This document shows, piece by piece, positions 23,001 through 38,000 of a DNA stretch of 47,316 nt. Location of the stretch: positions 77,269 through 124,584 of the forward strand of contig JACRAE010000004.1 in NCBI GenBank assembly GCA_016213525.1, in the 5' to 3' direction. Under the pieces are notes generated by a model, which worked only from the letters and a program-made list of their open reading frames with translations, was not told the DNA's origin and did not search any database. Position 1 is the first letter of the stretch. Each line of letters opens with the position of its first letter. The DNA comes from Candidatus Aenigmatarchaeota archaeon. Lineage in GTDB: Archaea; Aenigmatarchaeota; Aenigmatarchaeia; CG10238-14; SCSR01. The position numbers and the translations under genes were made by a program.

Positions 23001-26000
23001 TGACGACGGTCAACTGGGTTGACCCGCAGACGGGCGACGCGGCGGCAATCACGAAGACCGACGACAACGGGGTCTGCGGCGGCGCAGTCGGAGGCACGCA
23101 CAGCGGATCGCCGATGCCGGGTTTCAACATAACTTCCAACCAGACCGTCCTGCCAAGCGTGAACCCGGGGGTCAACTTTGCGTTCAACCTCAAAGAGCAC
23201 ACGACGTCTACCACAGCTGGCGCGATACATATGGTGGATCTGACAATCCCTCCCGGATTCATAGTTAACAAGTCGAACTTTACCAGGGTCCCGGACGACG
23301 GCTATCCGATTGGCTCCGTCGACGAGGGGTATCTTGTAAGGTGGACCACCAGAAACCTGGCAACAATCACAGTGAACCCGGGAAACACGAGCCTCACGAA
23401 CGGTACCATGACGTTCCAGGACATAGGGAACTTCACTCCGGGCGGCAAGGTCTTCTATCACAACTTGTTGGGACAATCCAACCAGAACAAGGGCCAGTGG
23501 TGGGGTAAACAAAGGTTCGTGCTTATCGTCAACGGCTCCTGGCTGAAGGTCGACCGGTTCTACAACGACACAGCGACCACGTTCGCATCCGGTTTCCCTT
23601 CAACCGCCTACTGCGGCATAATAAACACCTCGATAAGGGTCTTCAACAAGGGGAACCAGCCGGCCATCAACTTCAATGTGACAGACACGAAGGACAACGT
23701 GACGGTCACGCATCAGAACGACCTGATATTCCAGGACAATGCCAGCACAAACACCACATCAGTCGTGATAACGCAGGGTAAGAACATAACGTTCGGGCCC
23801 AGCATAGACTCTATATTCCCTACGGGCAAATTACTCTCGTCCAGATTTTACAACTACACTGTGAACATCAGTTATCAGACTAACGGGACGTTCCTGTTCA
23901 GGCCCTTCACGGCGAACTCCAGCAGCGTGAAATTCATGGACCAAGATTACACGCTTCTAGCCATATGCGGGGCATCTCTCAACACGTCTTCACCCACAAA
24001 CGGGACCAACCCACTGAAGGACGAGTACTTCAACGTGTCCAGCGTCATAACGAACTACGGGCCGGGCAACGCCTCCAACATAATAGCCACGATCAACGTC
24101 ACGGGCCCGAACGTGACCATCAGGAATTCCACGAACCACGTGAGCAACTTCACGTACCTTGAAAACCTCCAATATCTGTCCACGGCCACGGCAAGGTACA
24201 ACATCACGTCGAACGCAGCCGGCAACTACACCGTGTGTATAGGCGCGAATGCGACAGAGAACGTGACCCTCGCGTCCAGCTGCAACAACATAACGATATA
24301 CTCCCCGACGTTCTTCGTGGCCCTGTCGAACCCGCTCGCCGTTTCGAACAAGACGGGTACGAGCTCCGGTCCATGGGGGCACGGGTTCACGCTCAACGTC
24401 ACTGTTTTATCGAACACCGACACGGCCTTCGATGTGAAGTCATGGGTCAGCAACGACGGAGGTCTCACCTATTCGATAGTGGACAGCAGGACCTACAGTC
24501 CGTCCTCCGGCACGGTAAACTACACCATAAGCTGGAACGCCACCCCGAACAACCTGCCGAACCCAACCAATCTGTTGAAGTTCAACAACACGCTCAACGG
24601 GAACGACACCACGGCGTCGCTCACGGTGCTGAAGGACATAGTTCTCTGGGAATACGTCCAGGGACACAGTTCGATAATGAACAGGACCGGGAGCCAGATA
24701 GACTCGTTGATATTTAGGGCGAGGGACGAGAACTCCACCTACCTCAACAACTTCGCCACCAAGTTCAGGGTCACCACTAACAACGTGACTTATTTCTCCG
24801 ACACATACTTCGAGAACAGGACGAACTCTTCCGGTCACGCGGTGCTGAGCTTCAACGCGACGTGCTCCAACGACGTCACGGGCGCCCCGAAGTTCGTCGT
24901 CGGGGAGCAGCAGTGGAAGATAGAGGTCAACACGTCCGAGACGTACGGGTACATACAGAACGACTCGTCGGACACTCTGCCCAGGAACCTGACCGTCAGG
25001 GGCGACATATCCCCGGTGTTCAACAAGCCCGACGGGACCCTTAACTTCACGCAGGAGGACACGATAAACTTCCTCGGGGCCACGACCGACGACTGCGGGG
25101 ACGCGCTGGCGCCGAACGTCAGGTATTTCATGAACTATACAAATCCGACACCAACCGGACTGGAGTGCTCCTCCGTGTCGCAGGTCGGCGCCAACGCGTT
25201 CACATGCGACTTCCTGACCACCATAACGACGACGTCCGGGTTCTACAACACGACGATGATAGCGAACAAGACGGACCACTACCAGAACACCTCGATAAGG
25301 ACCGGTGCCCGCGGTTTGTTCTTCCTAAGCCCGATAAGGAAGCTCGAGGACGCGTCCATAGTCCCGACGTCCTCGCCTTACAGCGCCAACAATTGGAACG
25401 TCTCGGTCAAGGTCAGCTCCGGGAACTCCGACCTGATGGACGTGAAGCTGTTCCTGAAGAAGGGCGCGGCGGCGTTCACCGAATGCACCAACACATCGAC
25501 GAATGGGTGCTTCAACCAGACCGTGCTGCAGTGCAGCAACTGCATAAACAGCACAAAGTATTGGTACAGGAACTTCACGTCGGACGACGTGGGGACGTGG
25601 TTCTTCCAGATACAGTTGGTGAACAACACCACCGGAACAGTCGAGGAGTCGACGGCCGGCACGGACAGCTTCGAGGTGCAGGACGTCCCGGCGTCGCCGT
25701 ACACGATAAACCTCGAGAACTTCACCAGGAACTCCACATTATTCTCGACCACAGCCGGGTGGGGCTTCAACTTTACATTCAACGTGACGGTCAGATCGAC
25801 CGCGACCACCAACACGTCAATACTGCTCTGGAGGAGCACGGCAGGGATCGAGCCGTTCTTCCTGATGTCGAACTTCACTCAGAACCTCACGAACTACACG
25901 CAGGTCAACGTGACTTTCGATCCGCAGCCCAACGACACCGACTCCGTCTTGGGGTGGAAGCTTTGGTACTTCAAGTTCAACGCGACGGACAACAACGCGA

Positions 26001-29000
26001 CCACGACGACCCTGAACACCACGTCCTCGCAGACGGTCAACATAACGAAGGACAACGTTGTATTCGAGGAGTTCTTCGGGAACAACACCGTCGCCAACAG
26101 GACCGGGAGCCAGTCGTCCACGCTGCACGTGAGGATAAGGGACACGAACGGAACAGTGATAGTCGGGGAGAGCCTGTCGTTCCTCGTCACCAAGGACGGG
26201 AGCCTCTACGACACAGGCACGTCCGTGAACACGAACGGTACCGGGTACTCGGTGTACAGCTTCGACCCGTCATGCTCGCCGAAGCACTTCGCCATGAACC
26301 AGCTGTGGAAGGCCCAGATTTCCAGCAACCCGGCCTACTTCGACAACTCGACCAACTCGTCAGGCATATACCTGAACCTGTCCGTCTTCGGCACGCAGCT
26401 ACTGAACCTGACGAACCCGACGGGCTCGATAAACTACACGCAGGAGAACACCATAAGCTTCCTTGGGTCGGCGACGGACGACTGCTCCGATCCCATAACC
26501 TCCAACGTGAGGTATTTCTTGTACAACTCGTCGAACGTCCTCCTTGAGTGCAGCCCGGTTACCACGGTCGGAGCGAACGCCTACACGTGCGACTACACTA
26601 CCACGGTCACCACTCCGTCTTCTTTCTACAACACCACGATGAACATAACGAAGTCCTTCCACTACCAGAACACGACCGACAAGACCGGGTCACCCGGTCT
26701 CTTCTTCGTGAACCCCCTGAGGAGGCTCGCTCAGGCGTCCGGGTCGCCGTCCTCTGACGGTTGGGGCAGGCCAAACTGGAACTTCTCGGTGAACGCGACC
26801 AGCGGGAACTCGGACCCCATGGACATAAAGATATACATGAAGAAGGGGTCCGACCCGTTCACGGAGTGCACGGCGCCGACATGTCTGAACCAGACGCCGA
26901 CCAGGTGTACTAACTGCATAGGACAGGCGTTCTATTGGTACAGGAACTTCACTAACAGCGACCAGGGGACGTGGTTCTTCCAGCTGCAGATGGTCAACAA
27001 CCAGTCCGGCCAGACGGTGACGCAGACCGGCGGGACTGACACGGTGGACGTGGTGAAGGACGACGTGATAATCGGCCACGCAGAGGGCAACAACAGCAAC
27101 GTCACCAGGGGCAGCACCTACAAGTTCAGCGTGAACCTCTCGGACACGGACAGGGGAACCGTCGTTGCTAGTCCCAACGCCACTGTGAATTTCAACTTCA
27201 CCACGAACGGCAACTCCTTCACAGTGGCAGGTTCTAACACTTCCAACTCCTCCGGCCACGTCGACTTCTATCTGACGCCGAGCTGCTCCTACAGCGTCGG
27301 ATCCCAGAAGTGGCTCGGCTACACGTCGTCAGACTCGAACTACAACAACAACCAGTCGTCGAACTTCACCACGACGGTTTACGGGAACCTGAAGCCGGCG
27401 AACGGCACCAGCACCAACATAGTTACCAGAAACGCCACCTCAGCCACGAGCCTGTTCCTTGTGGGGGACCTAGTTGGAGTCACAGCCGGGGCCAACGACG
27501 ACTGCAATGCAATCTTCACCAACACGACCGGCTTCATCAACGCCACGTTCGAGTTCTACGTCAACTCCTCGTACCCGTCGCCGGGCCAGAGGTTCTGCGG
27601 GCCCATACTCTACAACTCGACTGACAACACGTTCTACTGCGACTTCGCGACCTCCTCGCTCCAGAACGACACGTACAGCATAAGGATGAACACGTCCAAC
27701 GTCACGTTCTACAACAACGGGTCGACAACCAAGCTCAACGCCTTCACCCTCGGGACCCCGCCGAACTCGCCGCCCATAATATCGGCGGCCGGCGTGGCGC
27801 CGTCCAGCGGGGGGTGGGGCGCGACCTACAACTTCTCCGTCAACGTCACTGACTCGAACACGGCGCAGAACGTGACGGTCTACCTCTGGGAGTCCTCGGC
27901 CGGGGCCGAGCCGTGGAACAGGCTCGGGCAGGCGGTGTGCGAGGGCAACTGCACCGGGAGCAACCAGACGACGGTCTACATAGCGATGAGCCCGTTCTCC
28001 TGCCAGCAGCAGGGCACCAGGAGCTTCAAGTTCAACGCGAGCGACAATTCTACCTCCTCCAATTTCGCATCCAACGAGCTGACCGGCACGTTCTCGCTGG
28101 GCAAGGATTCAATCGAGTTCCTGAACGTGTCCGGCAACGGCGGGACGGTGAACAGGTCCGGCAGCCAGAACTTCACGTTCTACGTCTCCATAAACGACAC
28201 CACGAAGGCGGTGATGGCGACGGCCAACGTGACGGTGGCCAAGTTCTGGGTCACCCTCGACACGTCGGCGTTCGACGCCGGATCGGGCAACAGGTCCAGC
28301 AACTCCACGTCTTACGTTAACTACACGTTCAACCCGTCGTGTTCTTATTCCGCGAGCCTCGGCCAGAAGTGGATGGTCGGAGTACTGAACGACCCGTGCT
28401 ACGCCAGCACCAACAGCTCCAACTTCACCCTGTCAATCCTCGGGGACCTGTCGGCGGTCAACGTCTCGGGCCACAACTCGACCGGGGGCTTCCTGATATA
28501 CGATCCGAACAACGTGACCGTGAGGTCCGACGCCATAGACGAGTGCAGCGCCTACAGGCCCGAGGCCAACGCGACCTTCAACATAGTCCAGTCGGCCGGC
28601 AGCCCGGTGTTCACCGCCGTCCCGAACCCGGCGAACAACCTAGGGAACGGCACGTTCAACGCCACCCTTAACTTCACCTCGAGGCCGTCCGGAAACTACT
28701 CCGTCCGCGTAGGGACGAGCGCGCCCGCCTACAACCCGGGCAACAACACGTTCGACAACGTGACCCACCATCAGGCGTCCCCGCTGATCTACAACGCCTC
28801 GGTGAGCCCGAACTCGTCGGCCTGGGGCACGACGTTCAGCTTCGTGGTGAACGTCACCGACGACGACGACGTGCTCAACGTGACGCTGTGGGCCAGGTGC
28901 ACCGGGGGCAACACGTCCTCGAACGGGTGCCAGCCGAACTCCAACTTCACCGCCAGGTCCACGCAGTCCTGCACGGACTGCTCGAACAACCAGCTCACCT

Positions 29001-32000
29001 TCAACGTCCCGTTCACGCTGCAGAGCAACATAGGCGGCTACGAGTGGTTCTTCAACGTGTCCGACAGGTACGGGGGCGCCAACTCCACCTCGGCTGGAGT
29101 GTTCAACGTGACGAAGAGGTCGAGCTACCTGGTGATACAGAACGGGAACGGCGCGAACGTGACCAGGATAGGGACCAACACCACGCAGCTGCAGGTACAG
29201 CTCTTCGACGGCTACACGGCATCGGCGATCAACGGGTTCACGGTGAGCTTCTTCGTCACGACCGACGGAAACTTGTGGGAGAGCGGCGTTACCAACACCA
29301 CGCACGACGGCGGACTGGCGGAATACTACTTCAATCCCACGCCCGACAGGACGGACCCCGGCACGTGCTCCGGTCCGACCTACCAGGTGGGGACACAGAG
29401 GTGGAACTCGACGTTCGCCGGCACGGCCGGGTACCTGGACAACACGTCGACGAACTTCACGGTCATCGTGAACACCAGCCTGTATAACAACCTGAACTCG
29501 CCCCTGGGCCAGGTGTACTCGGAGGGCTCCACGATATCGATGGCAGCCAACGTGACCGACGAGTGCACGACTGGGATATCCGGGGCGAACGTCGTCTTCA
29601 GGTCGTACCCCGGCGCCCTGGCGTGCTCCGCGGAGCCGGCGACCGACGCGGGCAACGGCACATACAGCTGCTCCCTCGACACTTCCGGGTTCGGCGTGGG
29701 CCTCTACAACGTCACGATAAACTCCACCAAGGCGTTCTATTATGACCAAAATTCGACCAACACGTCCGCGTACGAGATAAGGAAGGGCCCGTCCCTGACA
29801 AACGAGCAGATGACTCCGACCGCCGAGGGGTGGGGGTACAACTATACGATCAACGTCTCGGTGTCGGACGCCGACCTGGGGGACACCGTGTCCCTCGGGC
29901 TCTTCAAGAGCGTGTCCGGCGCGCCATGGAAGAGGGTCGGCAATCAGACCTGCGTCGGATGCACGAGCGCCACCACAGTCAGGTTCCATCCGAACTTCAC
30001 GTGCGAGGACTACCTCGGTGGTCCCGGGGTGACCTTCAAGTTCAACGCGAGCGACACGTACGGCCTGAGGTCCGAGACCGCTAACTTCAGCGCCACGTTC
30101 CAGCAGGACAACGTGTCGTTCATGGTGTTCACCGGGAACGGCATAACGGTCAACAGGGAGGGATCAGTGACAGGAAGGTTCACGATAAGGCTGAACGACT
30201 CCGACCGGGGCAACAATTCGGTCAACCTCACGGAAGAGCCGGACGGCATAGTGAACGCGACCTTCTGGTTCGGCACCGACAGCGCCCCGACGTACGACTC
30301 GGGCCACAACCTGACCTCGAACTCCACGGGATTCATAGAGTACGACCACGACCCGACGTGCAGCTACCAGGCAGGGTCGCAGTTCTGGTACGCCGAGGTG
30401 AGGTTCAACTCGTGCTACTCGGACACTTCGATGAACTCGCAGGGGCAGAACTACACCGTCAGGGGGCAGCTGAAGCCGAGCCTGTTCGTGCCCCTGAACT
30501 TCAGCAGGTTCAATGTGACCAATGTCATCAACCACACATACAACGTGTCGTCCGACTGCTCCGAGGAGGGCAACATAACCTCCGTGACGGGCAACGCCAC
30601 GTTCTACAACTTCAACAACGTGTCCTCCAACTCAACCCCAATAGTCGAGACCCTCGTCTCGGGAACCTACAACTTCACCTGGAACTCCACCTCCCAGCCA
30701 GAGGGCAATTGGACGGTCGGCCTGAGGGTGAACAAGACAAACTACAACGGTAACGTCACGAACTTCACCAACTGGTTCTTCCTCGACAATCTTAACTCGT
30801 CGGCTAACAACCCATCGGTGAGCCCGAACCCCGGAGGGTGGGGCTCGACCTTCAATTTCAGCGCCTACATGACGGACCCAGAGAACAACAACGTGACGTG
30901 CAGGCTGTTCGTGAACACCACAGGCGGCTTCGTGCTCAGGGCGCAGAACACGACGGCCACGCCGGGTGTGTGCAATGTCATCTACAGCGGCTTCACTCCG
31001 AGCGATCAGTCCGTAGAGGCGTTCGGGAATGCGTCGTGGTACTTCGAGGTGAACGACACCTTCAACAGGTTCAACACGTCCGTGGTACAGAACCTGAACA
31101 TAACGAAGAACAACGTGTCGGTCGTGTTCCTCCTGGGCAACGGGTCCTCCGTCAACAGGAGCGACACGAACCCGGTCGGCAACACCACGACGCTCGCGGT
31201 CCTGATAAACGACACAACGAGGAACGCGCTCGTCGGCCAGGGCGTCCCGGTGTACTTCTACGTCACCAACAGCCTCGCGATTTTCACGGCGTCTAACTTC
31301 AGCGCCACCAACGAGTCCGGCGTTTCCGAGGCCTTATTCAACCCGAACAACACGTTCGAAGTGGGCCCCCAGAGATGGATAGCCGAGGTCAAGGGCAACG
31401 GTTCCTACGCCGTGACGAACTCGTCCAACTCCACGCTCACGGTGTTCGGGAGCCTTTCCCTCGGACTTACGACCCCGATAGATCCGACAAGCACGTCGAC
31501 GGGAAGGTTCCTCCGCGGGTCCAACGTGACGATTAAGGCCAACATAACGAACGACAGGGGAGACCTGATTTCAGGGGCAGCCGTGAACCTGACGTCCGTG
31601 AACATCAACGCCGGCCAGCTGAACGGCGGCCAGACGTTCCTGCACAGCCCGGTCTTCGACGAGAACAACGGCACGTACAACGCCACGTTCAACACGTCGC
31701 TGCCGTCCGAGATGCCGACGAGGTTCTACGACATAAACTTCACCGCCAGCGCCGGCTACTACGTGCCGAACTCCACGACTTTCCCCAACAGGTACTTCGT
31801 AGAGACGAAGCCGCTGCTGCAGGGGCCCGCCGTGGTGACGCCGGCTTCCGGGTCCGGAGGGTGGGGCGAGAGCTGGACGTTCAGGGTGAACGCCTCCGAC
31901 GAGGACCTGGACACCCTGACGGTCAGGCTGTACACCAACACGTCCGGCTCGGGCGACGGGTACGCCCTGAGGTCCACAAACGCGTCGGTGGCGAGCGGGT

Positions 32001-35000
32001 TCAACACGACGGTCATTTTCACCATATCCTCGCCCGCATTCTCCTCCGCGGCGGCCAGCACCTACAGGAACTTCAAGTTCAACGTGACCGAGTCGTCGGT
32101 CGACTTCTCGGAGAACTTCAACCAGACAAATTCCACCGACATATTCGTGGAGAGGGACGACATAAACCTGACGCACCAGCAGGGCAACGCGACGACGGTG
32201 AACAGGAGCAACAGCGCCGACACCGTCTACTTCGCCGTGCTGCTGAACGACACCGACAGGAACTTCCAGCCGAACAGCAAGACGGTGACGTTCTTCGCCA
32301 ACAGGAACGTGTCGGTCACGTCCAACATGACGTCCCTCGGGACCGCCCTGACCGGCCCGCCGAACTCCAACGGGGTGGCGAACTTGTCGATGAACCTCAA
32401 CGCCAGGTCCGACAAGTGCGAGTTCGAGGTCGGGCCGCACAGGTGGAAGGCCGGCGTCTCCGGGGACTCGGACTTCAATGACAAGAACTCCACGGACCTC
32501 TTCTTCAACGTGACGACGGCCCCGCTGTCCACCGACGTGGTCGGACCTCTCGGAACCCGGACATATAGGAGGGGGCCCGTCAACTTCGACGCGCTAATTG
32601 TGAGCGGGAACGTATCGGACGACTGCGGGTACGTAATAAATGCCAACGTGAACATCTACGCCATCCAAGCCGGCTCCGTCTACGGCTCCTGCACCCCGGC
32701 GACGGACCAGGTGAACGGAACCTACACGTGCGCCCTGAGCCCGGACAGCTCCTGGCCGCTGGGGACTTACAACATATCGATCAACGCGACCAAGCAGTAC
32801 TACAACAACAGCCTGACCGTGACGAGAGAAAGCGCGTTCCGCCTGGTGAGCCAGCCCGAGCTTACCTTGGCGTCCTTCGACTCCATATCAGCCGAGGCCA
32901 CGGGCTGCTCCTCGAGCTGCCCCGAGGGAGGCGGGTGGAACGAGACCTGGAAGTTCACGGTGAACCTCAAGGACCTCGACGTCGGGGCCGCGGACAAGGT
33001 CAACGTGACGCTGTGGGCCAACCTGACCGGGGCCTACCAGCCGCTCAACACGACCAACGTCACGGTGACGGGGGGCGACCAGACGGTGACGTTCGACGGT
33101 CACAGGTTCCAGCCGGGCAACATAGGCGCGAGGCAATACAAGATTAATGCGACCGACGGGTTCGGGACATTCAACTCCACGGCCAACACGTCGTTCAACA
33201 TAATCAGGGACGAGGCCGAAGCGCAGTTCGCGCTTACCGTGCCCACATCGGTCGACAGGTCCGGGTCCTCCAGCTCCAGGCTCGAGGTCAGGGTGAGGGA
33301 CGCGGACGCCGGCGCGCCGGTCGGGTCGGGCGTGAACGTCTCGTTCTTCTCCACCATAAACGCGAGCGACGCCCTCAGCTTCGTGTACGTGGACAACAAC
33401 GCGACCAACTCCACGGGCTACGGCCTGCTGTTCTTCGACGCAAACTGCACCTACTCGGTGGGGGTCCAGACTTGGAGGGCCGGCGTCAACCAGTCCGACA
33501 CGGCTTACGTTGAGTTCGGGGCCAACGCCTCCAGCACGGTGACCGTCGTGGGCCAGCTCAGGAACAACATGACGGACCCGCTGGACAACAGCACGTACAA
33601 CGTGACGAACCAGATAGTCCACAGGTTCGTGACCCAGTCGGACTGCTTCCCGACGAGGGCGGACGAGAACCCGGTCGTTAATGCCACAGCGTTCGCCTTC
33701 GAGGTCAAGGTCAACACGAGCGGCAGCTACCTGAACCTCACCGCGTCCTACAACGAGCTCAACGGCAGCTACAACGCGACCTTCAACTCGACGCAGAGGC
33801 CGGAGGGCTACTACGACGTGAGGCTCAACAGCTCGAAGGCGTTCTTCAACTCCAACTCCACCGTGTACCAGGCGAGGTACTTGCTGGAGAACAGGAACGT
33901 GACCGCTGCCAACGCAACCGTGACGCCGGCTTCGGGCGGCTGGTCGAGGCTCTTCAACTACAGCCTGGACGTCGCGGACCCCGAGTACCCGACGGAGAAC
34001 GTGACATGCACGCTCTATACTTCGACCAACGGCGGGTCCAGCTATATTAGCAAGGGCAATGTCACCGTGGCAGGCGGGCAGGGAAGGTGCTACATAGCGG
34101 TCCACGACTTCCAGGTGTCGGACATCGGGACCGACAACTCGTTCATATGGCAGATATACGACGGCACCGCGTCCAACACCTACAACTTCACAGCGTCGTC
34201 GGGGCCCAACATAACGAAGTCCCAGGTCCAGATAATTTTGAGCGCCGGGAACGCGTCCTCGGTCAACAGGTCCTCGTCGCAGACGACGGAGCTCGTAGTC
34301 AGGGTGAACGACACCGAGAACGCCAGCATAGTCGCCTCCGGGGTCAACACGAGCTTCTGGGTGACCAACGACACGGGCTACTTCCTGCTGACGAACACCA
34401 CCACGACCAACTCGTCCGGGGCTTCCGTGGCCGCGTTCAACCCGAGCTGCCTGTTCCTGGTCGGGCAGCAGTCCTGGACGGGCGGGGTGTTCAACGACCC
34501 GGCGTACAACGACACGAACTCGACCAACTTCACGGTCCGGATAGTCGGCGACCTGACGAACAACGTGATCAACCCGAACGGCGAGGACTACAGGAAGGTC
34601 GGAAAGGACGGCCAGACGCACAACGTTACCATAAGGTCCAACATAACCGACGACTGCGGAGCCACCATAAGCGCGGCGACGGTGGCATTCAACTCCACGC
34701 AGAACGCCAGCGGGTCCTACACGACAAACTCGTGCAGCCCGGTGAACAACGAGAATAACGGCCACTACAACTGCACGTTCAACGTCAGCGCGCCCGTAGA
34801 GTACGGCACCAGGTTCTGGAACGTCACCATGAACGCGTCCTCGTCCAACTACAACACGAACGTGAGCGTCAAGACGAGCGCGTTCTTCGTCGAGACCCAG
34901 CCGGTGCTCAGCCAGAGCGGCCTAGGCAACATGAGTCCGTCCGTCGGCGGCTGGGGCGAGAGGTTCCACTTCTGGGTCAACGTCAGCGACCGCGACAACG

Positions 35001-38000
35001 ACACGGTAACTGTGAGGCTGTACGTCAGGACGACGCCGTCCGGCAGCTTCGTGCTGAGGAACTCCACGACCGCCCAGAGCGCGACCAACGTCACGGTGAA
35101 CCTGTCCACGACCTTCACCAGCGGCTCCGACATAGGGAGCTGGGAGTACAAGTTCAACGTCACCGAGGACGACATGTGGAACGACACCTACAACGGGACG
35201 AACTTCACCGTGGAGCAGAACGACGTCAGGATAGAGCTGATATACGGCAACAACACGACAGTCAACAGGTCAGCCTTCGTCGGCGACCCGCTCGGAAACG
35301 CCAACCTCAGCGTCAGGGTCTACGACTCTGACAGGAACAACCTCATCACGGAGTTCATCAGCACGAGGTTCTACGCGACCAGGGACGGCAGCACGTTCGC
35401 CACCCTCGACACCGTGGCGAACGACACGGGCGAGTTCTACACGCAGCTCACGCCGTCCTGCCTGTACTCGGTTGGCCCCCAGACGTGGCGCGCCTCCAGC
35501 GTGTTCAGCGGCAGCACGTGGTACAAGAACGTGAACTCGTCGGACTTCAGGTTCAACGTGACCACGACGAACCTGACGATATCCATAGAGAGGCCCGACA
35601 ACGTCACGGTGGTCAGGGGCGTGGACAACATAACGTTGAGGGGCAACGTGACGGACGACTGCGGCCTAGTGACGAACGCGTCCGTGAGCTTCAGCACGAT
35701 AAGGGCGGGGACCACCACCTTCACGTGCAACCCGGCGACGGACGAGTCCAGCGGCTGGTACAACTGCACCGTGACCAACGCGAGCACGGCGTCGCTCTCG
35801 ACCGGCTTCTACAACGTCACCATGCAGGCCGCGAAGCAGCACTACAACTCCTCGCTGCTGAGCACGCGCCAGAGTGCCTACAGGCTGGTCACGGTGCCGA
35901 AGGTCCAGAGCCCGTCGATCTCCACCACCAGCGTCTCGGGCACGGCAGACAACGGTTTCAGCGAGAAGTGGACCTTCTCCGCGGACGTGCAGGACGAGGA
36001 CGGGGACAACGTGTACGTATACCTCTGGGGCAACCTGACGGGAGAATATCAATTGTTGAACCAGACCGTTTGCAGCAGCTGCGACTCGGGGCTGTTCCAC
36101 ACCATATCGTTCACCGGTCACAACTTCCTCTGCTCCAACATAGGCGCGAGGCAGTACAAAGTGAACGTGACCGACGTGTACAACTACGTCAACACGACCG
36201 CCAACGTGTCGTTCAGCATAGACAAGGCCGACACCACGGCGTCGTACGGGGGACAGGGAGACCTGACGGACATCGACAGGGAGGGCTCCGACAACGAGAC
36301 GATGTCGGTCAGGATAAGGGACGTGGACAACAACACGTTCATAGTCAGCGGGTTCAACGGCACCATATTCGTGACCCACAACGGAACTAGCTACGACAAC
36401 GGGAGCACCAACCAGACAGACTCGTCAGGGTTCATCAGGTACAGGTTCAACCCTAACTGCACCTATCAGGTCGGCATACAGAACTGGGTCGGCGGCTCTA
36501 GGAACGACGCGTGCTACAAGGATTCGACCTCGGCGACGCTCAACACGACGTTCTACGGGCAGCTGAAGAGCAACTTCCAGTACCCGCTGTACGCGTCCAC
36601 AATACTGGTAGGCGACGTGCTGAACCTGACGAGCAACATAACGTCCGAATGCTCCGACGCCATAACGGACGCCACCGTGTACCACGAGGCCAGGTCGCCG
36701 TCCTACGTGTCGGAGAACGTCACGCCCGTGACCCACATCGGCCAGGGGCTCTACAACAGCACGTGGAACACGAGCCTGCACACCGGCGGAAACTGGAGCT
36801 TCAGGGTGAACGCCACGAGGACGTACTACAACCTGAACAGGACGCTGTTCGTGAACCAGACGTTCCTGAACAACACGCCGCCAACGACCGAGAACCAGAC
36901 CGTCAATCCGCCGGCTCAGGGATGGGGGTACACGTACAACTACTCTCTGGACGTCTTCGACCTCCAAGGCGACAACGTGACGTGCACGCTCTACACCTCG
37001 ACCAACGGCGGGTCGACATTCACCAACAAGTCGTCGACGACCATCATATCCGGGACCGGCAGGTGCTCCGTGCAGGTTTCCAACTTCGCGTGCGGCGAGA
37101 TAGGGACGGACAACTCGTTCAAGTGGGGAATCTACGACGGCACCAACAACTTCACGACCTCGGAGAGCCTCGGTCCCAACATAACGACAGACAACGTCAC
37201 GTTGGTGCACGTTCTGGGCAACAATACAATTGTGAACAGGAGCGACACGTCGCTGAACACGCTAGACGTCCTTATCGTGAGGGTGAACGACACGACGAAG
37301 GGCAGCGCCGCCTCCAACAACACGACCGTCACGTTCTACGTGACCACCGACGGAAACACGTTCCTGTCGTCGAGCAACGTCAGCAACACCAGCGGCATAG
37401 CCACGTATCCGTTCAACCCCAGCTGCTCGTACAACCACGGATCCCAGAGGTGGTACGTCAACGTCACCGACGGGTGCTACACGCCGAACGCCACGTCGAC
37501 GTACTTCAACAACTTCACGCTCGGCATATACGGAGACTTCGAGCTCACGCCGAGGGGCTACAGGCAGGGCGAGACCACGGACACGAGCGTCCTAAGGTCC
37601 GTCCAGAACCTGACGCTCGACGCCGGGAACCCGAACGTCGTGGCGAACACCAGCGTGAGGAACGACTGCGGGTCCGACCAGGGCGCGACCACCGTTACCA
37701 TAGAGGCGATACACAACTCGACGTCGCAGCCGTTCTCGTGCACCGAGATATCGAACCCGTCGACCGGGATCTACAGGTGCAACAAGAACACGACCGCACT
37801 CCCGGCCAGGTGGTACGACGTCAGGGTGAACCTCACGGAGCCCTTCATGAACTACAAGTCTGCGAGAACAAACACGACGTTCTTCGCCGAGACCAAGCCG
37901 GTCGCCAACCAGACCGGCGTCTCGACACAGCAGAACGGCGACACCGGCGGCTGGGGCGAGAGGTTCTACTTCAACGCCACGCTGAACGACGAGGACCTCG

